The notes under the pieces are model-generated. The model worked only from the letters and a program-made list of their open reading frames with translations, was not told the DNA's origin and did no database searches. 43,464 nucleotides of DNA from Acidimicrobiia bacterium (GTDB taxonomy: Bacteria; Actinomycetota; Acidimicrobiia; Spongiisociales; UBA5794). Where the stretch lies: NCBI GenBank assembly GCA_036396535.1, contig DASWKR010000016.1:1-43464 (forward strand), read 5' to 3'. Below, piece after piece: positions 15,621 through 23,333 of this stretch. Made by a program: the position numbers and the translations under genes. Within the stretch, counting starts at the first letter, position 1. Every line of letters starts with the position of its first letter.

Positions 15621-16196
15621 GTGAAACCAACCACTCGCGCCGGCGCCTTGCTGGCGCTCGCACTCGTCGCGGCCGGGTGCGGAGGCGACTCCACACCGTC
15701 CACCACCGCGCCAGAAGCCACCACGGTGGCGACGACTACGTCGCCGTCCGCCACGGAGCAGATGGAGGAGATGGGCGACGTGCTCGAGGTTGCGGAGGCC
15801 GAGGGCGACCTCGGGACGTTCCTCGAAGCGCTCGGGGCGGCAGGGATCATGGAGGACTTCCACGGTGAGGGCCCGTTCACGATCTTCGCGCCGAGCGATG
15901 CCGCATTCGAGACCTACCTCGCAGATGCCGGCATGTCGATGGAAGAGGCGTTCGCCGGCGCCGAGATGCTCCAATCGGTCCTCGGCTACCACGTCGTGGC
16001 CGCAATGGACGACGCCGAGATGGTCATGGGGATGGCGGGCGATTCGTTCACGACGCTGACGGGCGCGACGCTCGACGTCACCGTCGACGGCGAGACCGTG
16101 ATGGTCGGGGACGCAACGATCGACCGCTACGACATCGAAGCCTCGAACGGGGTCATCCACGTCATCGACAAGGTGCTGAGCCCACCGGAAGCGTGA
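15621..16196 (+). CDS. Fasciclin-domain lipoprotein
   Basis: A 191-residue secreted lipoprotein. The signal peptide VKPTTRAGALLALALVAAGC ends in a Cys for lipid attachment, followed by a Thr/Ser/Pro linker and one fasciclin (FAS1) domain. The domain shows FTIFAPSDAAFETYL near its start and the conserved YHVV and ASNGVIHVIDKVL near its end. FAS1 domains mediate adhesion or bind small ligands; the role here is unknown. The frame opens upstream at a TTG, but the GTG at 15621 has GAAAGGA upstream and begins a proper signal peptide. Convergent with rplI. Confidence 0.88.
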   Translation: MKPTTRAGALLALALVAAGCGGDSTPSTTAPEATTVATTTSPSATEQMEEMGDVLEVAEAEGDLGTFLEALGAAGIMEDFHGEGPFTIFAPSDAAFETYLADAGMSMEEAFAGAEMLQSVLGYHVVAAMDDAEMVMGMAGDSFTTLTGATLDVTVDGETVMVGDATIDRYDIEASNGVIHVIDKVLSPPEA

Positions 16197-16315
16197 CCGT
16201 GAACGAGCCGGGGGGACCGCAACGTGTCCCTCCGGTTCGACACACCCCCGACCGGGAATGACGCCGTCGCGCACCGCAGCCTGTCGGCGCTTCGCGGGAT
16301 CCTTGCGGGACCCGG

Positions 16316-16331
16316 CCCGCCTCTAGGCGGG
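16316..16331 (-). terminator. Hairpin over the rplI stop codon
   Basis: CCCGCC-TAGA-GGCGGG (minus strand) has the rplI TAG in its loop. There is no T tract, so it is a terminator-like or protective hairpin at a convergent junction. Confidence 0.4.
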
Positions 16332-16769
16332 GATGACGTCGAGGGTGATCTGGAACTCGATGTCGGCATGCGGCTTCAACGTCACCTCGTGGATGCCGAT
16401 CTCCTTGATCGGCGACCGGACCGCAACGATCGCCCGATCGATCTCGACACCGGTGAACTTGCGGATCGCCTCGGCGACGTCGGCGGACCCGATCGATCCG
16501 AACAGTCGGCCTTCGTCGCTGGCGCGCGCCGCAACGACCACGCGTGAGCCGATGAGGGCCGTCGCCAGGTTCTCGGCATCCTCCTTGACCTTGCGCTCAT
16601 TCTCCTCGCGAGCGCGCCGCATCGCCTCGGCCTGGCGCACAGCCCCGTCCGTCGCCTTGACGGCGAGGCTCCTCGGTACGAGGTAGTTGCGGGCGTAGCC
16701 GTCCGAGACGTCGACGATGTCGCCCTTCAGGCCGAGGCTCGACACGTCCTTCGTGAGTATGACCCTCAT
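16323..16769 (-). CDS. rplI: 50S ribosomal protein L9
   Basis: A 148-residue L9 of normal length. The N-terminal domain MRVILTKDVSSLGLKGDIVDVSDGYARNYLVP with its Gly-rich loop binds 23S rRNA; a long charged helix (AEAMRRAREENERKVKED) follows, then the C-terminal domain. Last gene of rpsF-ssb-rpsR-rplI; the ATG at 16769 is 3 nt from the rpsR stop. Confidence 0.97.
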   Translation of the reverse strand: MRVILTKDVSSLGLKGDIVDVSDGYARNYLVPRSLAVKATDGAVRQAEAMRRAREENERKVKEDAENLATALIGSRVVVAARASDEGRLFGSIGSADVAEAIRKFTGVEIDRAIVAVRSPIKEIGIHEVTLKPHADIEFQITLDVIPA

Positions 16770-16772
16770 CGG

Positions 16773-17039
16773 CTATCCCCGATTCTGGATGTACGGCAGG
16801 AGCGCCATCTCCCTGGCGTTCTTGACCGCCTGGGCGACACGTCGCTGGTGGATCGAGCACGCCCCCGTCACCCGGCGGGAGCGGATCTTGCCCCTGTCCG
16901 ACATGTACTTGCGGAGCAGGGCGACGTCCTTGTAGTCGATCGTGATGCTCTTGTCCTCACAGAACTGGCAGGTCCGGCGCTTGCGCCGGATGTCGGGGCC
17001 GCCGGGACGGCGCCTCTTCTGCCGCTTGTCGTTCACCAT
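16773..17039 (-). CDS. rpsR: 30S ribosomal protein S18
   Basis: An 88-residue S18: basic N-terminus, then [29 protein letters not shown] and the [22 protein letters not shown] core. The C-x2-C near residue 25 marks the zinc-binding (C+) form of S18, which some bacteria replace when zinc is scarce. The ATG at 17039 has AGGAGG upstream. It lies 19 nt after ssb, and S18 pairs with S6 from the same operon in the small subunit. Confidence 0.97.
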   Translation of the reverse strand: MVNDKRQKRRRPGGPDIRRKRRTCQFCEDKSITIDYKDVALLRKYMSDRGKIRSRRVTGACSIHQRRVAQAVKNAREMALLPYIQNRG

Positions 17040-17058
17040 GGATTTCCTCCTGGTCGGC

Positions 17059-17493
17059 TCAGAACGGGGCCTCGTCCGGGCCATAGTCTTCTCGTCCGAC
17101 CGGAGCGGCCGGCGTCGAGTAGTCACCGCCGCCGGCGCGCGGAGTCTTCGTGACGGCCGCGGTCGCCCAGCGGATGGAGGGCCCGATGTCGAAGATGTTG
17201 ACGTCGATCGTCGACCGCTTCTCACCGTCCTGGGTCTCCCAGCTACGCTGCTCGAGACGGCCGGTGACGATGACTCGCATGCCCTTCTGGAGGGATTCGG
17301 CGACGTTCTCCGCCATGTCGCGCCAGCACGTGCCGCTGAAGAAGCTCGTCTCCTCCTGCCACTGGTTGTCGCGGTCCTGGTAGCGGCGACTGACGGCGAA
17401 CCGCACCTTCGTCATGGCGACGCCCGATGGTGTGAAGCGAAGCTCCGGGTCGTCGACGAGGTTCCCGATCAGTGTCACGCTGTTGGTGCTCAT
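17059..17493 (-). CDS. ssb: Single-stranded DNA-binding protein
   Basis: A 144-residue SSB. The OB fold runs from [20 protein letters not shown] through [20 protein letters not shown] and [17 protein letters not shown] short disordered tail ends in the acidic DEAPF, the conserved tip that recruits replication and repair proteins. The ATG at 17493 lies between rpsF and rpsR, the classic place for ssb. The tail is short for an actinobacterial SSB, which often has a long Gly-rich linker. Confidence 0.96.
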   Translation of the reverse strand: MSTNSVTLIGNLVDDPELRFTPSGVAMTKVRFAVSRRYQDRDNQWQEETSFFSGTCWRDMAENVAESLQKGMRVIVTGRLEQRSWETQDGEKRSTIDVNIFDIGPSIRWATAAVTKTPRAGGGDYSTPAAPVGREDYGPDEAPF

Positions 17494-17563
17494 CTCTGCT
17501 CTCTCTCTGGCTGCCCGCTCGCCACTGCTGCGAGTCTGCACGCGGGGTACGACAGGATCCGCC

Positions 17564-17851
17564 TCAGCTCCCGTCGCGTCGAATGATCTTGTGCCGCACG
17601 ATGAAGTCGGCGAGGGAAAGTGCCCTGTCGATCTTGGCGACGAGATCGACATCGCCCGAGAACTCGATCACCGAGTAGTAACCCTCGTTGATGTGGTCGA
17701 TCTCGTAGGCGAACCTGCGCTTCCCCCAGAAGTCCGTCTTGGCGACGCTGCCTTCTTCGTTGAGCGTGGACTCGACCTCGCCAATGCTGTTCCTGACGTC
17801 CGGTTCGGCCAGCTCGGGCCGGTGGATCATCATGAGTTCATAGCTGCGCAC
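17564..17851 (-). CDS. rpsF: 30S ribosomal protein S6
   Basis: A 95-residue S6: VRSYELMMIHRPEL at the start, the WGKRRFAYEIDHINEGYYSVIEF core, and a basic end. The frame opens upstream at an ATG (17872), but the GTG at 17851 has AGGAGG at 7-nt spacing and gives the family's normal N-terminus. First gene of the operon. The leader has a small TCCGT-CTC-ACGGA hairpin about 20 nt before the start; S6:S18 often autoregulates through such leaders, but I cannot confirm the motif. Confidence 0.95.
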   Translation of the reverse strand: MRSYELMMIHRPELAEPDVRNSIGEVESTLNEEGSVAKTDFWGKRRFAYEIDHINEGYYSVIEFSGDVDLVAKIDRALSLADFIVRHKIIRRDGS

Positions 17852-17928
17852 GGCAGCACCTCCTGTGGACATCCGTGAGACGGAAGGCCCCCGATCTGCC
17901 TCGGGAGCAGGGGTGGATTGGGTTCAGG

Positions 17929-17934
17929 AGTGTA
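17929..17934 (-). promoter_or_regulatory. Candidate -10 box (TACACT) of the rpsF operon
   Basis: TACACT on the minus strand is directly preceded by CCCC-N6-GGGG. A transcript starting near 17922 would have a leader of about 70 nt before the rpsF GTG. Confidence 0.45.
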
Positions 17935-17981
17935 CCCCATCGGCGGGGTCGCCCGTCCTGCGTACACCACTGCGGACGGCG

Positions 17982-18533
17982 TCATGGCACGAGGAGGACG
18001 TCGCCGTCCTCGAGCCAGGCGAGATCCCCCGCCTCCGTCTCGAGCGCGAACTGGAACTCGCCCTCCGGCGAGTAGCTCGGGCAGTTGTCACCGGCGTCAC
18101 AGGGCTCCATCTCGAGCTTGGTGACGAGGCGCCCCCCGGCGTCGAAGAAGGCGATGTCGAGGGGGATCAGGGTGTCCTTCATCCAGAACGATCCGAAGCG
18201 CTCCTCGGCGTAGACGAACAGCATGCCGTCCACGTCGAGGAGGTCTTCGACGAACATCAGACCCCGGGTTCGTTCGGTCGGACTGTCGGCGACGGCGACG
18301 AGGGGCAGGGTGCGCTCCCCGATCGTCAGGGCGACGTAGGTGAGTCGATCGATCTGCGACGGGATGTCGGCCGCGCCGGTGGTGGACGACGGCGCCTCCG
18401 TCGGCGCGGCCGTCGTCGTCGGAGCCGCTGCCGGGGTTGTTGCCGGGGACGGCGTCGATGCGACCGGCCGGGATCCGTCGTCGGACGATCCGCAGGCAGC
18501 CACGATCAGGGCGACGACCAGGAGGTGGCGCAT
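17982..18533 (-). CDS. DUF192 family lipoprotein
   Basis: A 183-residue secreted lipoprotein with signal peptide MRHLLVVALIVAAC and a linker of about 35 Thr/Ala/Pro/Ser residues. The DUF192 domain follows, with the hallmarks DSPTERTRGLMF and GSFWMKDTLIPLDIAFFDAGGRL. DUF192 proteins are small beta-barrels of unknown biochemical role, often exported. Likely leaderless: TAGCTT at 18540-18545 ends 6 nt before the ATG. It lies 41 nt beyond the panB stop on the same strand, with its own promoter. Confidence 0.9.
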   Translation of the reverse strand: MRHLLVVALIVAACGSSDDGSRPVASTPSPATTPAAAPTTTAAPTEAPSSTTGAADIPSQIDRLTYVALTIGERTLPLVAVADSPTERTRGLMFVEDLLDVDGMLFVYAEERFGSFWMKDTLIPLDIAFFDAGGRLVTKLEMEPCDAGDNCPSYSPEGEFQFALETEAGDLAWLEDGDVLLVP

Positions 18534-18539
18534 CCACCG

Positions 18540-18545
18540 AAGCTA
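18540..18545 (-). promoter_or_regulatory. Candidate -10 box (TAGCTT), leaderless start at 18533
   Basis: TAGCTT on the minus strand ends 6 nt before the DUF192 ATG, with no ribosome binding site between. Confidence 0.45.
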
Positions 18546-18574
18546 CCAACCCGGCGGCGTACCGTTAGCCGGGG

Positions 18575-19471
18575 CTACTTCTCCATCGCCTCGTCCGCCA
18601 TGAGCTCGTCGGCGGTTCCGAAGGCGCTCTCCGTGAGCTCGCGAAGGACCGCCGCCGACTCAGCCGGCATGTGATACGTCTCCGCCTCCCCGGGGAAGGC
18701 GCCGCTCTGCACGTCCTCGAACCAGCGCGCCAGCGCCTCGACGGCGGTGTCGGCCAGGCCGGCGTACTGCCGCACGAACTTCGGCAGGTAGTCGCCGCCG
18801 CCGAGGCCCACGACGTCGTGAAAGACGAGCACCTGTCCGTCGCAAGACGCCCCCGCTCCGATTCCGATCGTCGGCACGTCGACCTCACGCGTGACGATCT
18901 CAGCGAGCACGTCCGGGACGCCTTCGAGGACGATCGAGAAGACCCCTGCGTCGGCGAGCGCTTTGGCGTCGGATATCAGCTCGTATGCCGCGTCGGCCTC
19001 CCGCCCCTGCACCCGCATTCCTCCCATGGCGTGCACGGACTGGGGCGTGAGCCCGATGTGGCCCTGCACAGGGATCTCCGCATCGAGGATCGCCTTGATC
19101 ACGGCGGCGCGCTTGGCGCCGCCCTCGAGCTTCACCGCGGCGGCTCCACCCTCTCGGATCATCCTGGCGGCGTTCGTGACGGCATCTTCGGATGTCGTGT
19201 GGTAGCTGAGCCAGGGCATGTCGGCGACGACTAGGGCCTGGGGTTCGGCACGCATCACGGCCGCAGTGTGGTGAACGATCTCGTCGACGGTGACGCCGAG
19301 CGTGTCGGGCCTGCCGAGCACCACGTTGCCGACGGAGTCGCCGACGAGGATGACGTCTGCGCCTGCTCGGTCGGCGATCCGCGCCGTCGGGTAGTCGTAG
19401 GCGGTGACCATCCTGATCTTGTCGCGGCCCTTGCGGGCACGGATCATCGGAACGGTGGTCTTGTCCGGCAT
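18575..19471 (-). CDS. panB: 3-methyl-2-oxobutanoate hydroxymethyltransferase
   Basis: Makes ketopantoate from 2-oxoisovalerate and methylene-tetrahydrofolate, the first step of pantothenate and CoA synthesis. The 298-residue enzyme has AYDYPTARIADRAGADVILVGDS with the Mg-binding Asp, VKLEGG, PVQGHIGLTPQSVHAMGG, VLEGVP and TIGIGAGASCDGQVLVFHD. The ATG at 19471 has GAGAGGAAG upstream. panC and panD are not in the window. The last 30 residues are acidic, longer than in many PanB proteins. Confidence 0.95.
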   Translation of the reverse strand: MPDKTTVPMIRARKGRDKIRMVTAYDYPTARIADRAGADVILVGDSVGNVVLGRPDTLGVTVDEIVHHTAAVMRAEPQALVVADMPWLSYHTTSEDAVTNAARMIREGGAAAVKLEGGAKRAAVIKAILDAEIPVQGHIGLTPQSVHAMGGMRVQGREADAAYELISDAKALADAGVFSIVLEGVPDVLAEIVTREVDVPTIGIGAGASCDGQVLVFHDVVGLGGGDYLPKFVRQYAGLADTAVEALARWFEDVQSGAFPGEAETYHMPAESAAVLRELTESAFGTADELMADEAMEK

Positions 19472-19485
19472 GTCGCTTCCTCTCT

Positions 19486-19505
19486 CCCCACCCGCAGGGT
19501 TGGGG
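19486..19505 (-). promoter_or_regulatory. Hairpin in the panB leader
   Basis: On the minus strand CCCCA(A)CCC-TGC-GGGTGGGG forms an 8-bp stem with one bulged base, ending about 15 nt before the panB ATG and just upstream of its Shine-Dalgarno. It could influence translation; no known riboswitch is recognised. Confidence 0.25.
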
Positions 19506-19658
19506 GAACGCCGCTCTCGGATGGCTGCGGAGACCTCCCGCTGCGTCGTCGGCCGCCCCCGCTGAGGTCGCCCGCGACGGACGGCCGTCCGCGCTTTCAC
19601 AAGTATCGCATCGTTCGGGGCGGGCGGGGGCGGATGCTCCCCGGTTCTCATCGGGCGC

Positions 19659-19664
19659 TACATT
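19659..19664 (+). promoter_or_regulatory. Candidate -10 box (TACATT), leaderless start at 19672
   Basis: TACATT ends 7 nt before the ATG. The context TACATTCG is the same as at 1499-1506. Confidence 0.5.
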
Positions 19665-19671
19665 CGCGCCC

Positions 19672-20148
19672 ATGGCTCGCAAGGACATCACCATGACGGA
19701 GGAGGAGATCAGCCGCTTCCTCGATGCGGACCGCACGCTCCAGGTCGCCAGCGTCGGCAGGGACGGGTATCCGCATCTGGCCCCGATGTGGTACGTCGTC
19801 GACGACGGGAGAGTGGTGTTCCGCTCGTTCACGAAGTCGCAGAAGATCGTCAACCTCACCCGCAACCCCAAGGTCACGGTGCTCGTCGAGGAAGGCGAGG
19901 CGTACTCCGACCTGCGGGGAGTGACGATCGAAGGCGACGCCCGCCTGGTGACGGACAGGGCCTACGTGCTCGAGGTCTACGGCCGGCTGGCCGCTCGCTA
20001 CCCGATGATGGACGACCAGCCCGTCGAGCTCGACGCCGAGACGCTCGAGGCGACGTGGGGCCGGTACGCCGAGAAGAACACTGCCGTCATCGTGGAGCCG
20101 CGCAGGGTCGTCAGTTGGGACCATCGCAAGCTGGCGGGCGGCTACTGA
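19672..20148 (+). CDS. Pyridoxamine 5'-phosphate oxidase-like (split-barrel flavin/F420) protein
   Basis: A 158-residue split beta-barrel protein that probably binds FMN or F420. It reads TLQVASVGRDGYPHLAPMWYVVDDGRVVFRS, then FTKSQKIVNLTRNPKVTVLVEEG, the usual PPOX-like pattern. Many actinobacterial members are F420-dependent reductases or biliverdin reductases rather than true PNP oxidases, so I give no gene name. It is convergent with VanW (12-nt gap) and divergent from panB. Confidence 0.82.
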   Translation: MARKDITMTEEEISRFLDADRTLQVASVGRDGYPHLAPMWYVVDDGRVVFRSFTKSQKIVNLTRNPKVTVLVEEGEAYSDLRGVTIEGDARLVTDRAYVLEVYGRLAARYPMMDDQPVELDAETLEATWGRYAEKNTAVIVEPRRVVSWDHRKLAGGY

Positions 20149-20160
20149 GCCGTTGCCCCG

Positions 20161-21867
20161 TCAGCCGCCGGGCACCGGGATAGGGTTGCCGTTGCAGTCG
20201 AGGCCTTCTCCGGGACGGTAGGTGGCGAACACCGCGTCGTCGATGACGGAACCGTCGGGGGCGGTGCGCTGCCGGAACGTGTTGACCCTGGTGCAGCGAG
20301 ACACCCTGCCGGACTGCTGCCCCGTCTGCTCGACCTCGAAGTACGGCGTCGAGTAGAGCTGCACGGTGATCGAGGCGCTCGTGTAGCTGGTCCATACGAG
20401 CATCGAGTACGGCGTGTTGTTGACGACTGCGAGGTCCGGCTGGGGGAAGTTGAGCGTCGCCTCCCTCCCGTAGGGGTATCGGGAGATGTAGATCGAGTGC
20501 GACTGGTACGAGTCGAAGTCGAGACCTGCGAAGAACGAAGCGTTGAACATAGTCGTGGCGAACTGGGAGATGCCGCCCCCGACGTCCTCGGTGAAATGCC
20601 CTCGCTCGATGACGCCCGCCGAGACGAAGCCCTTCGCCCTGGTCCGCGGACCGACGAACTCGTTGACCGAGAAGCGCTCCCCCGGGTCGATCACCTGACC
20701 GCGGACGAGATCGGCGATCCTGTGGATGTTCGTCACGCGAGACTCGCAGCAGGCGTGGCGCGTCGTGAACTCGCCGATGACCTCTTCGACGCCCATGGCC
20801 TCGACTCGCCCGATGCCGCCATCCTCCTCGACGAGCCTCGTCGGCAGGTCGGCGATCCCTCCCCTCTCGGCCGTCTTTCTCACGATGTCGGTGACACCAG
20901 GCCCGCAGCACATTCGGGCAGGCTCGCCGAGCGTGTACTGCACCTCCCCGTCGACGATGTCGAAGATCGGGTCGGGTAGCGGGTCGGCCAGGTCGGCGAG
21001 GAGCGACTCGATGCCGGGCTCGACACGCTCGGAATCGAAGAGGGGGACCAGGCCGGAATCCGTCGTCGACCCGTCGATCCAGCTGCGCACGACATCGGCG
21101 CTGATGAAGGCGATGCGGTCGCCGACCTTGGCGGGGATGCGCCTCGTCAGCGCCTTGGCTTCGGCGAGAGCAGATTCGAGCTGTGCTTGCGACACCTGGG
21201 TCGGCACGACGGTCGACTCGACAGTGAGAGCGTACGGCGGCGGGCCGGCGGCGACGGCCCCCTCGAGCGCCGCCACGACGTCGCCGGCCTCGACGACTGC
21301 CCCGTCGATCGCATCTTGGACCTCGAAGCCTCCGGTGGTCCCGGTGAAGGCCGGCTCGACCGGCTCCCGCACGATCCGGCCCTCGTCCCAGTCGACCAGG
21401 GCGTCCATCGCGTTCGGGTCGACCGCATACATGAGGTCGACTTGGCGATCCTCGCGAAAGCCCGCCAACCATGAGGAGAACTGGTCGAAGACGCTGCCCG
21501 TCCGCCCGATGGACATGGCCTCCGACTTCACGGCGTCGGCGTCGATGTACACCCCGGCAGCCCGGGTCGTCGTCTCGAGCGAGTACCCGGGCGCCGCCAC
21601 GGTGAGCGGGACGACGTCGAGCCCCCCCTGGAGGGCACGCATCAGCTGGTCGAGGTCGGACTCGCCGAACCCGGACACATCGTGCCCCGCCACCGTGACG
21701 CCCGCCACGATCTCGTCGGCCGAGGCGATCCTGTACCCGACGAACACGGCGACTACCGCAAACAGGAGAGCGAAGACGATGGCGAGCACCCACACCGAGA
21801 GGCCGATCCAGCCACGCAAACCGGCGACGGTCAGGCCTCTTGTCTCCGCTGCCCCCCTGACCTCCAC
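20161..21867 (-). CDS. VanW family protein with YoaR-like domains
   Basis: A 568-residue envelope protein. One membrane helix near residues 22-46 is followed by an extracytoplasmic part with a putative peptidoglycan-binding region (about 60-340) and a VanW domain. The VanW part shows SRVTNIHRIADLVRGQVIDPGERFSVNEFVG and VGGGISQFATTMFNASFFAG. VanW was found in vancomycin resistance clusters but its role is unknown; no van genes are nearby. The GTG at 21867 is preceded by AGGGGTGG. The gene starts 10 nt after the FKBP lipoprotein stop and is probably co-transcribed with it. Confidence 0.88.
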   Translation of the reverse strand: MEVRGAAETRGLTVAGLRGWIGLSVWVLAIVFALLFAVVAVFVGYRIASADEIVAGVTVAGHDVSGFGESDLDQLMRALQGGLDVVPLTVAAPGYSLETTTRAAGVYIDADAVKSEAMSIGRTGSVFDQFSSWLAGFREDRQVDLMYAVDPNAMDALVDWDEGRIVREPVEPAFTGTTGGFEVQDAIDGAVVEAGDVVAALEGAVAAGPPPYALTVESTVVPTQVSQAQLESALAEAKALTRRIPAKVGDRIAFISADVVRSWIDGSTTDSGLVPLFDSERVEPGIESLLADLADPLPDPIFDIVDGEVQYTLGEPARMCCGPGVTDIVRKTAERGGIADLPTRLVEEDGGIGRVEAMGVEEVIGEFTTRHACCESRVTNIHRIADLVRGQVIDPGERFSVNEFVGPRTRAKGFVSAGVIERGHFTEDVGGGISQFATTMFNASFFAGLDFDSYQSHSIYISRYPYGREATLNFPQPDLAVVNNTPYSMLVWTSYTSASITVQLYSTPYFEVEQTGQQSGRVSRCTRVNTFRQRTAPDGSVIDDAVFATYRPGEGLDCNGNPIPVPGG

Positions 21868-21877
21868 TTGACCACCC

Positions 21878-22423
21878 CTAGCCGATGCTCAACAGCTCGA
21901 TCTCGAACGTCAAAGCCTGGCCGGCGAGCGGGTGGTTGGCGTCGATGAGCACGGCGTCACCGTCGATCTCCGCCACGACCACGGTCTGGCCGTCCGAGGT
22001 GGAGAGCTGGTCGCCGACTTGCGCACCTTCGGGCACCTGGTCGATGCCGACCTCGATCAGCAGCGCGTCGTCCCGTTCGCCGTATGCGTCGCCGGCCGCG
22101 ATCCGCACCGACTTCAGGTCACCCACCGCCATACCGCGCACCGCCTGGTCGAAGCCGGGGATCATCTGACCCGACCCGACGGTGAACGTCAACGGGGTGC
22201 CGCCATCACGGGACGAGTCGAACTGCTCGCCGTCGTCGAGGGTGCCCACGTAGTGAACCGACACGACGTCGCCCTCCCCGGCCACTGCGCCGGGATTGGT
22301 CGCCGCAGCCGTCGTGGTCGGCGCGTCCGTCGTCGCCGGACCGGCGGTCGTCGTGGCTACATCGCTCCCGCCGCACGCCGTCGCGATGGCGAGCAAGAGG
22401 ACGGCTGCCGGCATCGATCTCAA
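21878..22423 (-). CDS. SlyD-type FKBP peptidyl-prolyl isomerase, lipoprotein
   Basis: A 181-residue secreted lipoprotein: signal peptide RSMPAAVLLLAIATAC, a Thr/Ala linker, then an FKBP domain. GDVVSVHYVGTLDDGEQFDSS and PGFDQAVRGMAVGDLKSV are FKBP strands. The segment GDAYGERDDALLIEV, an inserted flap domain, and NHPLAGQALTFEIELLSIG match the SlyD layout, which is normally cytoplasmic. It may fold exported proteins. I place the start at TTG 22423, with GGAG 7 nt upstream and an Arg for the signal peptide; ATG 22414 is the alternative. It heads a probable operon with VanW. Confidence 0.82.
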   Translation of the reverse strand: MRSMPAAVLLLAIATACGGSDVATTTAGPATTDAPTTTAAATNPGAVAGEGDVVSVHYVGTLDDGEQFDSSRDGGTPLTFTVGSGQMIPGFDQAVRGMAVGDLKSVRIAAGDAYGERDDALLIEVGIDQVPEGAQVGDQLSTSDGQTVVVAEIDGDAVLIDANHPLAGQALTFEIELLSIG

Positions 22424-22540
22424 GGGAGTGCTCCATCCGATGGCATGTCTCTGGTGGCTTCGGCCGTCACCGCCGCCTCGGTCGATCCTCGCCCCCAACG
22501 AACCCGGCCCGGTGCTTGCCCTCAGCCCACCTCGGCATGG

Positions 22541-22546
22541 AGTGTA
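22541..22546 (-). promoter_or_regulatory. Candidate -10 box (TACACT) of the FKBP-VanW unit
   Basis: TACACT on the minus strand lies between the endonuclease IV stop and the FKBP start and implies a leader of about 110 nt. No structured element is recognised in that leader. Confidence 0.35.
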
Positions 22547-22573
22547 GGAGGGGGTCGGAGGTACACCCATCAC

Positions 22574-23332
22574 TCAGAACTGGTCGCGCAACCACTTGAT
22601 GTCGGCTGCGTGGTCTCCGGCGTCGCCTGGTGTCTCGACGACCACGGGGGCGCCGGCGTCGCGCACGAAGTCGATCAGCAGCTCGGGCGGGATCTCGCCG
22701 TGACCGAGGTTGGCGTGCCTGTCGCGGCGCGAGTTGTGTGGATCTCGGGAGTCGTTGCAGTGGATGAGGTCGACCCGGCCGGTCAACCCCCGAACGAGGC
22801 CGACTCCCGCCGCCAGGTCATCGCCGCCCGCCCAGACGTGGCACGTGTCGAGGCAGATGCCGACGTTGAGGTCGCCGATCTCGTCCCACAACGGGCCGTA
22901 GTTGGCGAGCTCTCTGACGACGGCGTTGCCTCCGCCGGCGGTGTCCTCGATGAGGATCGGAATGGGGCTTTCGATCGTCTCGAGAGCTTTTCTCCAGCGC
23001 TCGAAGCCGACGGCGACCGCCTCGTCGTCGCCGACGTGCCCTCCGTGCACGATCACGCCCGCCGCGCCGATCGTCTCGGCCGCCTCGACGGCCTGTGCGA
23101 GGTTCTTCCTGCTCGGGATCCGGATGCGATTGTTGGGCGAAGCCACGTTCATCAGGTACGGAGCATGGACGTATATCGGCAGCGGCGAGGCACGTAGCTC
23201 GTCTGCGTCCGGTCGTGGGCTCGGCTTCTTCCAGCCCTGCGGGTCGGAGAGGAAGAGCTGGATGAGGTCGGCTCCCCTCTCCTCCGCCTCGGCGAGAGGA
23301 TGGGCCCCGCCCGTGTGCGCTCCGATGAGCAT
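22574..23332 (-). CDS. nfo: Endonuclease IV-type AP endonuclease (deoxyribonuclease IV)
   Basis: Cuts DNA 5' to abasic sites in base excision repair using a trinuclear zinc site. The 252-residue TIM-barrel protein shows the ligand motifs in order: IGAHTG, YVHAPYLMN, VIVHGGHVG, ILIEDTAGGG, ICLDTCHVWAGGDD, LIHCNDSRD, RHANLGHGEIP and VVETPG. All expected His, Glu and Asp positions seem present. The ATG at 23332 has GGGGGAG upstream and directly follows the PH-like membrane protein gene, so they form a unit with pyrE. Confidence 0.9.
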   Translation of the reverse strand: MLIGAHTGGAHPLAEAEERGADLIQLFLSDPQGWKKPSPRPDADELRASPLPIYVHAPYLMNVASPNNRIRIPSRKNLAQAVEAAETIGAAGVIVHGGHVGDDEAVAVGFERWRKALETIESPIPILIEDTAGGGNAVVRELANYGPLWDEIGDLNVGICLDTCHVWAGGDDLAAGVGLVRGLTGRVDLIHCNDSRDPHNSRRDRHANLGHGEIPPELLIDFVRDAGAPVVVETPGDAGDHAADIKWLRDQF

Positions 23333-23333
23333 C

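Noticed and set aside
20111-21793. A 560-codon minus-strand frame in the VanW region
   Set aside because: It lies in another frame of the same strand as VanW, is extremely Arg/Gly-rich, and the VanW frame has clear domain motifs.
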